NCBI GenBank assembly: GCA_002412885.1
Contig: DHVX01000085.1
Location: 1-64,000, forward strand
Direction of reading: 5' to 3'
Length of the DNA stretch: 64,000 nucleotides
Source of the DNA: Bacteroidales bacterium UBA5197
Lineage (GTDB): Bacteria; Bacteroidota; Bacteroidia; Bacteroidales; Lentimicrobiaceae
In this document: positions 16,156-24,902 of the stretch, piece by piece
Layout: each line of letters begins with the position of its first letter
Position numbering within the stretch: the stretch's first letter is position 1
Program-made: the position numbers and the translations under genes
Notes under the pieces: model-generated
Told to the model about the DNA's origin: nothing
The model's database searches: none
What the model saw: only the letters and a program-made list of their open reading frames with translations

Positions 16156-18078
16156 TTATTCAGGCAAAGTCAGACTCATAATCCGAAACTCAGTGCGGCG
16201 GTTGGATGCTTTGCCTTCGGGGGTATTATTGTCTGCAACCGGCTTCGTTGCGCCATAACCTTTGTAAGTCAGTCTAGATTTACTTACCCCCTTACCTGCC
16301 AGATAATTATAAACAGATTCTGCGCGCATTTTACTCAACTCAAGATTGTAAGGTATTGAACCTGAATTGTCTGTATGACCGCTGATCTCGATGGTAATCT
16401 GTGGATTTACTTTCAGGAAATCAAATAATTTATCAAGTTCAGTTCTTGAAACCGGCAGCAATCTTGAGCTATCTGTCTCAAAAAATACATTGCGCAGTAT
16501 GGTGATTTCGTCTTTCATTACCGGCTTCAGTAAAATATTGCGAAGATGTGGTTTTTCAATCCCAGCCTCCCCTTCAATGGCAAAATGGGCTGAATAGAAA
16601 AGATAGCCTCTTTTTTCAACGGTTAAAGCATACATACGGTTAGTCGGAATACAAACCAGAAATTCTCCGTTGGCTGCATTCGAGCGCGAACGGGCTATTT
16701 CATTTCCTGTTTCCAGATCGGTAAGCACGAAATCAGCGGCCAATTTTGCACCGCTTATGCTGTCGGAAACCACACCTTTCATGTATGTAACAGCCAATGG
16801 CTTAGCTGATTCAGGCAACCTGAATCTGTAAATATCTGTCAATCCGAAACCACCATCGATGGCTGAAGAAATGTAGGCAAATCTGCCCTGAATATCCACC
16901 ACCATGGTAACTTCATCGGCTGCGGTATTGACCGGATAGCCCAGATTTACCGGCTCTGACCATTCGCCTGTAATATCGAGGCGACTCATAAAAATATCGC
17001 CCTCCCCCATTCCTGGATGGCCTTTGGATGAAAAATAAAGGGTTTGCCCATCTGGATGAATAAATGGCCCGCGCTCAGCTTCGGGGGTATTGATCACCTC
17101 TCCGGCATTTTCAGGTTTGGTCCAGCTGCCATCATTATTTAGTCGGGTTATCCAGATATCGCTTCCACCCCACCCTCCCGGGCGGTTGCTGACAAAATAC
17201 AAAGTTCTTCCATCAGGCGAAAACGAAGGTTGCGATTCCCAAAAGGAAGTATTTACCACAGGTCCCAGATTCTGGGGCTCACTCCAGCCATCACCGGTTT
17301 TTCGCGATGCATATAAATCACAACTGCCATAGGAATCAGGTCGGTTACAAGCCGCATAAAACAGAAATTGCCCATCGGGAGAAAGACACATGGCGCCTTC
17401 ATCGCCGGGTGTATTTATCGGATGCCCAAGCTCTTTCACACTTCCCCAAATGGTATCGTTCAGTTTTGATGCGATGAAGAAATCTTCGTCCTTGCGGGCA
17501 CCTTTGGGTGTTCGTCGCGTAAAGTACAATTGCTCCCCATCTGCACTGATGTAATTCACAAATTCGTATCCTTCACCATTCACATCAGACCCCAGATTCA
17601 CAGGTTCAAACGGCACAGGATTTTCTGTTGCATGAATGCGGAATTCAGCAAGTTCTATATTTTTCTTTGCGCGGGTGAGCTCAACCGGCTTAACCTTTGG
17701 ATAAGTCAGATACTTATTATAATTCAAAAGACAATCACGGTACAACCCACTGTTGAATTGAAGATTTGCAAGGATATAAAGCGCTGGAGGGAAAAACGAT
17801 TCATCAATGGCAACTGCTTTTTTGTAGCTTTCTATCGCGGTAAGCACATCACCCCTAAGGCTGTGAATATCGCCCGACAAGAGCCATGATTCCACATTCG
17901 ATGGATTGATTCTGAGTGATTTATCCAGCTCTTTCAGGGCTTCATCAAACGCGGAGGCATTATAATACTGCAATGCCTTGCGGTGATGCTTCATCTCCCT
18001 TCCACCGGGATCGGATTGCGCTGGCAACATCATCGGCATCAGCAATAGAAAGAGAAACAGAACCTTTGTGGAGAACAT
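16156..18078 (-). CDS. PorE-like OmpA-family protein (TPR, PD40 propeller, CRD, OmpA)
   Basis: This 640-residue protein has the domain order described for T9SS component PorE. A signal peptide is followed by two or three TPR units (residues about 28-140) and a WD40-like PD40 beta-propeller (about 170-420), with blades reading SPDGQFLFY, SPDGRTLYFVSN and HPDGQTLYFSS. A carboxypeptidase-regulatory-like domain (about 430-515) and a C-terminal OmpA peptidoglycan-binding domain (ISGHTDNSG to SNRRTEFRI) complete it. The signal end looks like a type I site (PAQ) rather than the lipobox of known PorE. It probably anchors an outer-membrane assembly to peptidoglycan. Many paralogues of this architecture exist, so a direct T9SS role is inference. 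Confidence 0.8.
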   Translation of the reverse strand: MFSTKVLFLFLLLMPMMLPAQSDPGGREMKHHRKALQYYNASAFDEALKELDKSLRINPSNVESWLLSGDIHSLRGDVLTAIESYKKAVAIDESFFPPALYILANLQFNSGLYRDCLLNYNKYLTYPKVKPVELTRAKKNIELAEFRIHATENPVPFEPVNLGSDVNGEGYEFVNYISADGEQLYFTRRTPKGARKDEDFFIASKLNDTIWGSVKELGHPINTPGDEGAMCLSPDGQFLFYAACNRPDSYGSCDLYASRKTGDGWSEPQNLGPVVNTSFWESQPSFSPDGRTLYFVSNRPGGWGGSDIWITRLNNDGSWTKPENAGEVINTPEAERGPFIHPDGQTLYFSSKGHPGMGEGDIFMSRLDITGEWSEPVNLGYPVNTAADEVTMVVDIQGRFAYISSAIDGGFGLTDIYRFRLPESAKPLAVTYMKGVVSDSISGAKLAADFVLTDLETGNEIARSRSNAANGEFLVCIPTNRMYALTVEKRGYLFYSAHFAIEGEAGIEKPHLRNILLKPVMKDEITILRNVFFETDSSRLLPVSRTELDKLFDFLKVNPQITIEISGHTDNSGSIPYNLELSKMRAESVYNYLAGKGVSKSRLTYKGYGATKPVADNNTPEGKASNRRTEFRIMSLTLPE

Positions 18079-18114
18079 TAACGAATAGTTTTAACAAAAA
18101 CGCAGAAACCCGGT

Positions 18115-18122
18115 CAAAAGTA
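18115..18122 (-). promoter_or_regulatory. -7 promoter box of the PorE-like gene
   Basis: The minus strand reads TACTTTTG, 37 bases before the ATG at 18078, matching TAnnTTTG. No clear -33 element was seen. Confidence 0.4.
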
Positions 18123-18226
18123 TCGATCAGAATATTTCGTCCGGTTTCTATAATACAAAGGTAATTAAAAGTGGCATGAGTAAGTGCGAAAGCCCGATTG
18201 CGTGGTTTGGATGATCGGAGAAGTCA

Positions 18227-19492
18227 TCAATTGCAAACCATAAACCGTGCACTGAAAACCTTTTCAGCCGAGTAGCATCGCAAAAGGTACAAACCATTGG
18301 TTAATCCAGTGAAACTCATTCCGGTCACACAATTGCCTGAATGTCCGGCATTTCGCTGTAAAAGGTTTCCCGAAGCTGAATACAATTCGGATGAAAAAGA
18401 ACTTTTAGAACAAGGTTTATCAAATTCAATATTGAAATTGCCATTGTTCGGATTGGGATAAATTAACATACCCTGCGTGCTGTCAGGATGTGGAACCATA
18501 TCTTCAATGCCGGTGCTTGTAGAATATGTCCATTGAAGCGTATTGAGTTTAAAAAGCTTGGCAGGGTTCACTGCAGTTTTTTCAGACGAAATAAAAACAT
18601 TGCTGCCAAAAGAATAACCAATACCTTCTGATTGAATGCCAAGTACACCGGTAAAATTGATGCGTCGCTTGTTACCGCCAAAAAAATCGCTTCCCTGAAA
18701 ATCAAAAAGCAGCCACATAAAAGGGTTGTAGTTTTTGTATCCGATCAACACAATTTCGCCTCCGTCTTGTATATCAGCTCCGGTTATCAAACCATCAGCA
18801 TTTAGATTGTCGTTAGGGAAGATCTCATAATTTCCTGGGATTTTTGAAAGGGCGTACAAGCGTGTTTGCTGATTTACCCAGTTTTTGGTAAACAGGTAAA
18901 GGCTATCGCCATAGGATATCATGGATTCGCAATCGTAATCATTGTTGCGGTTGGCACTTACAAATGAGTTCTGATCCCCATAGCTGAAGCTGATGATTTC
19001 TGGTTCAACTGAAGTATTTCCGATTGCAGGAATGTCTGCTTTTTGAATTTTCAACACCTTAAGATCGGTGCGATTACCGGCATTGTTGCCAAAATCGCCG
19101 ATGTAAATATGGGTATTATCCTGCGCAACATCCTCCCAGTCAATATTTTGAACATCGGAAACAATTATGGTCTGCAAAACCTGCCCGGTAATGGTGTCCA
19201 GTTTATACAATTCCGGTGGATTGCCGCTGTCATTATGCGTCCACAACCCGCCATTCCAGTAGATGAGGCCTGAAGTTTCATTAACCGCTTGCGGCAATAC
19301 ATTAACCACTACCGTAAGAGGAACGCTGGTGGTTGGATAAACGCAGCTTCCGTCATTTTGGGTAGCATCCGGATTAAAATTGGTGGCTTGAGGATCGGTG
19401 CAACCGGGAATCTGGGAATAGGCAGAGTTTATGAATGAAAGCTGCAAAATTGCAGCAATAACGGGATAAAGGACAAACCGAAAAGATTTCAT
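18227..19492 (-). CDS. T9SS-secreted protein with GCTDP repeat and propeller-like domain
   Basis: This 421-residue protein has a signal peptide followed by one 'GCTDPxAxNFNPxATxxDGSC' motif (residues about 30-50), a small Cys-paired repeat frequent in secreted Bacteroidota proteins. The middle (about 60-330) has tryptophan- and aspartate-rich beta-strands resembling a beta-propeller (for example NIDWEDVAQD and YIGDFGNNAGNR). The C-terminus is a T9SS sorting domain (LIYPNPNNGNFNIEF to RFMVCN). The ATG at 19492 is chosen because a promoter box lies just upstream. Enzymatic function is not evident; surface binding is plausible. Confidence 0.75.
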   Translation of the reverse strand: MKSFRFVLYPVIAAILQLSFINSAYSQIPGCTDPQATNFNPDATQNDGSCVYPTTSVPLTVVVNVLPQAVNETSGLIYWNGGLWTHNDSGNPPELYKLDTITGQVLQTIIVSDVQNIDWEDVAQDNTHIYIGDFGNNAGNRTDLKVLKIQKADIPAIGNTSVEPEIISFSYGDQNSFVSANRNNDYDCESMISYGDSLYLFTKNWVNQQTRLYALSKIPGNYEIFPNDNLNADGLITGADIQDGGEIVLIGYKNYNPFMWLLFDFQGSDFFGGNKRRINFTGVLGIQSEGIGYSFGSNVFISSEKTAVNPAKLFKLNTLQWTYSTSTGIEDMVPHPDSTQGMLIYPNPNNGNFNIEFDKPCSKSSFSSELYSASGNLLQRNAGHSGNCVTGMSFTGLTNGLYLLRCYSAEKVFSARFMVCN

Positions 19493-19522
19493 GTCAATGA
19501 AATATTTACAAACATAGTTCTT

Positions 19523-19530
19523 CAAAAATA
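19523..19530 (-). promoter_or_regulatory. -7 promoter box
   Basis: The minus strand reads TATTTTTG, 31 bases before the ATG at 19492. It would overlap the coding region if translation began at 19525, so it supports the shorter start. Confidence 0.4.
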
Positions 19531-19638
19531 GTTAATAATATTGAATCGAAGACAGGTGGTAAGATTGATTCATCAATATGTGAATAATGAACCTCCGCAT
19601 AGGGATAAGATTTTTAGCAAAAAATGATCTTTATTCTT

Positions 19639-19646
19639 TAAATTTG
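19639..19646 (+). promoter_or_regulatory. -7 promoter box of the antitoxin-like gene
   Basis: TAAATTTG matches TAnnTTTG and lies 92 bases upstream of the ATG at 19738, leaving a long leader. Confidence 0.3.
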
Positions 19647-19737
19647 CATAACACTTTAATTGGACTTGTGAATTGATTCAATTACAATTATCACAAAAGC
19701 TAAATCGCAAAGTGTTTCACATCAAAAGCTTATAACT

Positions 19738-19989
19738 ATGAACTCAAATCAGGTCCAACTAAATATACCGCTTAGTTTCAAGCAAGTCGTTGATATTGTC
19801 AGGCAGCTATCGCCTTCCGAAAAACAACAACTCAGTGAAGTTTTGTGGAAGGAACAAAGCATCGAAGATATTGTGATCCCTGAAGAAGATAAACAAATAG
19901 TGCGGGAACGGATAAAAAAATATGAAAGTTCCCCTGAAAGCTATCTTACATGGAATGAAATTGAAAGTAAAATGGCTGACCGCAAATAA
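19738..19989 (+). CDS. Putative addiction-module antitoxin-like protein, no toxin partner
   Basis: This 83-residue protein resembles the 'addiction module component' family (Unstab_antitox type): a short N-terminal sequence with a helix-rich LSPSEKQQLSEVLW segment, then IPEEDKQIVRERIKKY and SYLTWNEIESKM at the C-terminus. Members usually precede a RelE/ParE-type toxin. Here the stop is followed within 45 bases by the convergent folD end, with no room for a toxin. It is therefore an orphan or a toxin-loss remnant. Role: possible DNA-binding antitoxin or regulator; uncertain. Confidence 0.55.
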   Translation: MNSNQVQLNIPLSFKQVVDIVRQLSPSEKQQLSEVLWKEQSIEDIVIPEEDKQIVRERIKKYESSPESYLTWNEIESKMADRK

Positions 19990-20033
19990 ATTTAAAGTTG
20001 AATCTTCCGGACTAAGCAAAACAATCTCAGATT

Positions 20034-20912
20034 TCACGAATAAATCTCGCCATTATAAGCTTTAAATGTATTCAGCAACAAGCTTACGATCGTCATGGGG
20101 CCTACTCCTCCGGGAACTGGAGTAATGTAACTGCATTTCGGTGCAACGGCATCAAAATCCACATCACCGGTAATATGATACCCCTTTTCACTGGAATCGT
20201 CAATGCGATGAATTCCTACATCAATTACCACGGCTCCATCTTTTACCATATCGGCTTTTATAAACTCAGGCTGTCCAATGGCGGCTATAAGTATATCAGC
20301 CTGACGGGTAATCTCAGCAAGATTTCTGGTTTTGCTGTGACAAAGTGTAACTGTGCTGTTTCCGGGGTTTGATTTTCTGGACATCAGCAGGCTCATGGGT
20401 GTTCCGACAATGTTGCTGCGACCCAGAATAACGCAATGTTTGCCTTCGGTTTCAATGCCTGATTTTTCAAGTAAAAGCATAATTCCTGCCGGTGTTGCAG
20501 GAAGATAAGAGGGCAATCCCAGCGCCAATCTTCCCATATTTACCGGATGAAATCCATCAACATCCTTGGCGGGACTGATACGTTGCAAAACTTTATCGGC
20601 ATCAATGTGTTTTGGCAATGGAAGCTGTACAATAAAACCATTAACATCTTCGTCATTGTTCAGAAAATCAACAGCTTCAAGCAGAAGTTCTTCCGAAATA
20701 TTTGCCGGATACCTGTAAATACTGGAAGTAATGCCAACCGCTTTGCACGAACGCTCTTTACTGGCCACATAAGTCTGACTTGCAGGATCTTCGCCTACAA
20801 GTATGGCTGCCAGATGCGGAGGTTCGCCACCTGCATCAATTATTGCAGAAGTTTTTACCGCGATTTCTTTTTTGATTTCTTCCCCGATTTGTTTGCCGTC
20901 AATTAATTTCAT
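20034..20912 (-). CDS. folD: Bifunctional methylenetetrahydrofolate dehydrogenase/cyclohydrolase
   Basis: This 292-residue cytoplasmic enzyme interconverts 5,10-methylene-, methenyl- and 10-formyl-THF using NADP. Family motifs are present in order: VGEDPASQTYVASKERSCKAVGI (with the catalytic tyrosine and lysine), NGFIVQLPLPKHI, PAKDVDGFHP, LGRSNIVGTP for NADP binding, and TPVPGGVGPMT near the C-terminus. Length is typical. It begins 50 bases after the ffh stop on the same strand, so the pair may be co-transcribed. Confidence 0.96.
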   Translation of the reverse strand: MKLIDGKQIGEEIKKEIAVKTSAIIDAGGEPPHLAAILVGEDPASQTYVASKERSCKAVGITSSIYRYPANISEELLLEAVDFLNNDEDVNGFIVQLPLPKHIDADKVLQRISPAKDVDGFHPVNMGRLALGLPSYLPATPAGIMLLLEKSGIETEGKHCVILGRSNIVGTPMSLLMSRKSNPGNSTVTLCHSKTRNLAEITRQADILIAAIGQPEFIKADMVKDGAVVIDVGIHRIDDSSEKGYHITGDVDFDAVAPKCSYITPVPGGVGPMTIVSLLLNTFKAYNGEIYS

Positions 20913-20962
20913 AATATTCCAGATTACTGTCTGATGCTGAAGCGTTTAAAAAAGAAAATGGT

Positions 20963-22315
20963 TTACCGTTTCCTTCCTGATGACATTTTTTTCATGTTTC
21001 TCATGGCGTTCATGGCATTTTTACCACCACCACCGGAAACAAGTTTCATCATCTTGCGGGTATCCTCAAATTGTTTAATCAGACGATTAACTTCGGCTAT
21101 TTCAGTTCCACTGCCCAATGCAATGCGTTTGCGGCGGTTTCCGTTCAGCACAGCAGGGTTCTCTCTTTCATAAGGTGTCATTGATGAAATGATGGCTTCA
21201 ATTCCTTTGAATGCATTTTCATCAATATCCACATCTTTCAAAGCCTTGCCCATTCCCGGAATCATACCCAGCAAGTCTTTCACATTTCCCATCTTTTTGA
21301 TCTGTTTGATCTGAGAAATAAAATCGTTGAAATTAAACTGGTCTTTGGCAAGCTTTTGCTGAAGTCTTTTGGCATCTTCTTCATCAAACTGTTCCTGGGC
21401 GCGTTCCACCAATGAAACAATATCACCCATTCCCAGAATACGGTCGGCCATACGTGAAGGATAGAATACATCGAGGGCATCCATTTTTTCACCCAAACCA
21501 ACAAATTTCACCGGCTTATCAACCACTGAACGAATGGTAAGTGCAGCACCTCCGCGTGTATCGCCGTCAAGTTTTGTGAGCACCACACCATCATAGTTAA
21601 GCCTGTCGTTGAAGGCTTTGGCGGTATTCACTGCATCCTGACCAGTCATTGCATCCACCACAAAAAGAGTTTCATGTGGGTTTACAGCCTGTTTAACGGC
21701 AGCAATTTCATTCATCATCTGCTCATCAATTGCCAAACGACCGGCTGTATCGATAATTACAGTGTTGATATCGTATTCTTTGGCGTGTGCGATGGCTTTG
21801 CGTGCGATATTGACCGGATTTTTGTCATCATCGATGGTAAACACCTTAACGCCAATCTGTTCGCCGAGCACTTTCAACTGTTCGATGGCAGCAGGACGGT
21901 AAACGTCACCGGCAACCAGCAACACTTTGCGGTTCTTCTTGGTTTTGAGATAATTGGCAAGCTTGGCCGAAAAAGTAGTTTTACCGGATCCCTGCAAACC
22001 AGCAATCAAAATCACCGCCGGATTCCCCTTAAGATTTATTTCAACCTGCTCATCGCCCATAAGTGCGGCAAGTTCGTCGTGTACGATCTTAACCATCAAC
22101 TGACCGGGAGAAACTGCTGTAAGCACATGCTGACCCAAAGCTTTTTCCTTTACTGTATCGGTAAAAGTCTTGGCAACCTTGTAACTAACGTCGGCATCAA
22201 GAAGTGCCTTACGCACATCCTTGAGGGTTTCGGCAACATTAATTTCGGTAATATGTCCCTGACCTTTCAGGGTTTTAAAGGCTCTGTCGAGCTTATCACT
22301 TAAATTTTCGAACAT
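20963..22315 (-). CDS. ffh: Signal recognition particle protein Ffh (SRP54)
   Basis: This 450-residue SRP GTPase targets nascent membrane proteins to the translocon. The helical N domain is followed by the G domain: GLQGSGKTT (G1, residues about 107-115), DTAGRLAID (G3) and TKLDGDTRGG (G4). The methionine-rich M domain runs from about 295 with MIPGMGKALK, GSGT and a C-terminal run of MMKLV/MNAMRNMKKM, which binds SRP RNA and signal sequences. Length and order are standard. A promoter box lies 36 bases upstream. Confidence 0.97.
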   Translation of the reverse strand: MFENLSDKLDRAFKTLKGQGHITEINVAETLKDVRKALLDADVSYKVAKTFTDTVKEKALGQHVLTAVSPGQLMVKIVHDELAALMGDEQVEINLKGNPAVILIAGLQGSGKTTFSAKLANYLKTKKNRKVLLVAGDVYRPAAIEQLKVLGEQIGVKVFTIDDDKNPVNIARKAIAHAKEYDINTVIIDTAGRLAIDEQMMNEIAAVKQAVNPHETLFVVDAMTGQDAVNTAKAFNDRLNYDGVVLTKLDGDTRGGAALTIRSVVDKPVKFVGLGEKMDALDVFYPSRMADRILGMGDIVSLVERAQEQFDEEDAKRLQQKLAKDQFNFNDFISQIKQIKKMGNVKDLLGMIPGMGKALKDVDIDENAFKGIEAIISSMTPYERENPAVLNGNRRKRIALGSGTEIAEVNRLIKQFEDTRKMMKLVSGGGGKNAMNAMRNMKKMSSGRKR

Positions 22316-22350
22316 ATCGGCAAAAAACTGAGAACAAATTTTTAGAGGTG

Positions 22351-22358
22351 CAAAATTA
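22351..22358 (-). promoter_or_regulatory. ffh -7 promoter box
   Basis: The minus strand reads TAATTTTG, 36 bases before the ffh ATG, matching TAnnTTTG. Confidence 0.4.
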
Positions 22359-22600
22359 ATAAAATAGCTTATTCATATTAAAAAAATCGACCATTCAGGG
22401 ATATTGCCACCATATTCAAGAAAACATATTGTAAATTTGATTAACGCAAAAACACTGCTGGCATAAAGAACAAAGTTAATTTTTTGCCATTATTGCGCTA
22501 AACCACAACATCACCTTGAATATTAGTGTGTTCGTGGCAAATTCCTTTTACATTTTAACCTGACAAAAATAGTTGCTCACACCATTAAATAAATTTCAAG

Positions 22601-23587
22601 ATGCCTGAAAAAATCAAATGGGGAATCATTGGCCCGGGAAAAATAGCCGGGAAGTTTGCGCAGGACTTACAGCTCGTCGAAAATGCTGTTCTGCATGGAG
22701 TCGCTTCGCGTGATGCAGGCAGATCGGCAGCTTTTGCTCAAAAATACAACGCAGTTCACGTTTTTGAGAATTACGAAGCACTTGCCGCTGATCCCGAGAT
22801 AGATATCATTTATGTGGCAACTCCCCATGTTTTCCATTTCGAACAAACCATGCTCTGCCTCAGATCAGGAAAATCAGTTCTCTGTGAAAAACCTTTTGGC
22901 ATGAATGCGCGGGAGGTAAAAATCATGACCGATGAAGCCAGAGCAAGAAATCTGTTTCTGATGGAAGCCCTCTGGACCCGATTTATTCCGGGAACTGAAA
23001 AACTAATCGAACTTATCAGTCAGGATGCCATCGGAAAAATTCATTATGTCAAAGCCGATTTCGGTTTTCTTGGTGATGGCAATAAATCAAGCCGGGTTAA
23101 TAATCCCGATCTTGGCGCCGGAACTCTGCTGGATATCGGTATTTATCCTGTTTATCTCAGCCTTCTTCTTCTGGGAATCCCTGATCAGATAAAAGCAGTC
23201 GCAACTTTTACCGATACCGGTGTGGATAGCTTTTGTGCGATATTATTTGACTATTTATCGGGTGAAAAAGCATTTTCGGAGTCAAGCATACTGTCAAACA
23301 CGCCCATCGAAGCAATGATTTACGGCGAAAAAGGCTCCATAAAAATGCACTCCCGCTTCCACCATACCGAAAAACTGACTTTACAACTCAATGACAATAC
23401 TTCTGAAACCTTCCAAAACGTATACATCGGCAACGGCTATTATCATGAAATCGTTGAGGTAATGGAATGTCTGAAGTCTGGCAAAACCGAAAGTGAAAAG
23501 ATGCCACATTTAATGAGTCTTGATTTGATACGGACCCTTGATAACATCAGGGAAAATATTGGGTTGAAATACAAGTCGGACGAATAG
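22601..23587 (+). CDS. Gfo/Idh/MocA-family NAD(P)-dependent oxidoreductase
   Basis: This 328-residue cytoplasmic enzyme has an N-terminal Rossmann fold (WGIIGPGKIAGKFA, dinucleotide-binding), the substrate-domain junction CEKPFGMN with the catalytic lysine, and a C-terminal alpha/beta domain including GAGTLLDIGIYP. The overall pattern is closest to dihydrodiol-dehydrogenase-like members that act on sugars or trans-dihydrodiols. It is a single gene, with 285 bases upstream and the next gene 159 bases away. Substrate is not determinable. Confidence 0.88.
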   Translation: MPEKIKWGIIGPGKIAGKFAQDLQLVENAVLHGVASRDAGRSAAFAQKYNAVHVFENYEALAADPEIDIIYVATPHVFHFEQTMLCLRSGKSVLCEKPFGMNAREVKIMTDEARARNLFLMEALWTRFIPGTEKLIELISQDAIGKIHYVKADFGFLGDGNKSSRVNNPDLGAGTLLDIGIYPVYLSLLLLGIPDQIKAVATFTDTGVDSFCAILFDYLSGEKAFSESSILSNTPIEAMIYGEKGSIKMHSRFHHTEKLTLQLNDNTSETFQNVYIGNGYYHEIVEVMECLKSGKTESEKMPHLMSLDLIRTLDNIRENIGLKYKSDE

Positions 23588-23746
23588 TCTGTTCATCGGT
23601 CACTCTTGCAAAATACCTGAGAAAGTTTGGGCAACGTTTTTTGCAAAAAGTAATAAGTATCAGAATTTCAGTATTTTTTTCTGAAAAATTAAATGACTAT
23701 TGACAGGTCAGATAGATTAACTATATTCGACAAATATTACACTGAC

Positions 23747-24889
23747 ATGAAAATAATAAATTTTCAAAGGTCAAAATGTCGTATCATTTTCATAATGATA
23801 CTGTTACAAATCTTACTCTTAAGCGGAATCCACAATTTTTCCTTTGCCCAGGGATGGAGTTTTACATTTACTCTTTCCCAATCTGGGCCCTGTGGCACAA
23901 ATATTCCTACTTTGCCGCAGTTTACAATACCTTTTCTGGCAAACCAAAGCCAGTGTGAATCGCTGCGGCAAAACATTCTGAATATTGATGCCAGTCTTCC
24001 TGTATATAATAATGATGGCGATTTTATTGGAAACTGCAGGGTGTTTTACTCATGTGCACCCTGCACAGGTTCTGATATACAAACGAACAGCAACACCACC
24101 ATGCCGGGTTCGGTTTCTTTCGACGGTCCAGCTCAGGGACAGGCATTTTTCTCCCCGCACGAAAGCCAGGCAATAGAAAACTGGATCGATGACTATATCA
24201 AAAAGATGGAGTCGCTTGGATATCCTGTAAATCAAGACGCTATGTATAATTTTCAGAATATACCATTAACCGGCGACCCTGCTTTTGATCAATTCTATTT
24301 CAATCAGCTGAATGACTTTGAAAATGCAAAACCGGCAAACGCTCCGCCAAACGTCGAAAATAAGCCGGAAGTTGCAGTAAGCTCTGGCGAAGTTGAACTA
24401 ACTGGCACAACAGTTCAACTACTAACAACCAGCGAGCAAATCAGAAAACGTGATGAATGGTGGGATGAAAACGGTTTCAACAATCCTGTTCAGGTGGGTT
24501 CTGATAATGTTATTGACGAGAATGGAAATAACGCCGAAGGGCGGTCGCTTGAAGATGCGGCACTTAGAACCGCGTTGGGAAAAGCACCAGGACTGGCTGG
24601 CACCATTGCCGACTTCAATGTTAACATCTTAGATGAAACCATGAATGGCATTTTGGGTATTTTTAAAGATGTCACCAGCGGTAATGATGCGGCCGCCATG
24701 GAAAAAGCTCAAAACCTCGAAGGAAAGGTTGTATTTAACGCAGCCAAAACTACTGCGATCAACAAATCTGTTGATGCTGTTATTGACATCGGGTATATAC
24801 CCATGCTTAAAGGTGTGAAAAATGCTGAGCCGGTTTATAACGTATTAAAAACAGGTTTGGATTTTTGGGATAATCTGAAAGGCAATTAA
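23747..24889 (+). CDS. Exported protein of unknown function, first gene of five-gene cluster
   Basis: This 380-residue protein begins at the ATG at 23747, giving a signal peptide ending near SFAQ (an upstream start at 23693 would bury it). The N-terminal 120 residues contain several cysteines (GPCGTN, SQCES, GNCRVFYSCAPCTG), likely disulfide-bonded after export. The middle is acidic and proline/asparagine-rich. The C-terminal 110 residues are helical and alternate small hydrophobics (GKAPGLAGTIADF, ETMNGILGIF), compatible with an amphipathic or membrane-active segment. No family is recognised. It is followed 13 bases later by the next gene. It could be cargo or a structural piece of the cluster; this is inference. 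Confidence 0.55.
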   Translation: MKIINFQRSKCRIIFIMILLQILLLSGIHNFSFAQGWSFTFTLSQSGPCGTNIPTLPQFTIPFLANQSQCESLRQNILNIDASLPVYNNDGDFIGNCRVFYSCAPCTGSDIQTNSNTTMPGSVSFDGPAQGQAFFSPHESQAIENWIDDYIKKMESLGYPVNQDAMYNFQNIPLTGDPAFDQFYFNQLNDFENAKPANAPPNVENKPEVAVSSGEVELTGTTVQLLTTSEQIRKRDEWWDENGFNNPVQVGSDNVIDENGNNAEGRSLEDAALRTALGKAPGLAGTIADFNVNILDETMNGILGIFKDVTSGNDAAAMEKAQNLEGKVVFNAAKTTAINKSVDAVIDIGYIPMLKGVKNAEPVYNVLKTGLDFWDNLKGN

Positions 24890-24902
24890 AAGTTACGGAA
24901 AT

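Noticed and set aside
19990..20033. Toxin gene after the antitoxin-like gene
   Set aside because: Only a 25-codon unrelated open stretch without a start fits before folD; no RelE/ParE-type sequence is seen.
22500..22560. Segment resembling dispersed intergenic words before the Gfo/Idh/MocA gene
   Set aside because: No palindrome, repeat or coding frame could be supported by eye within the window.
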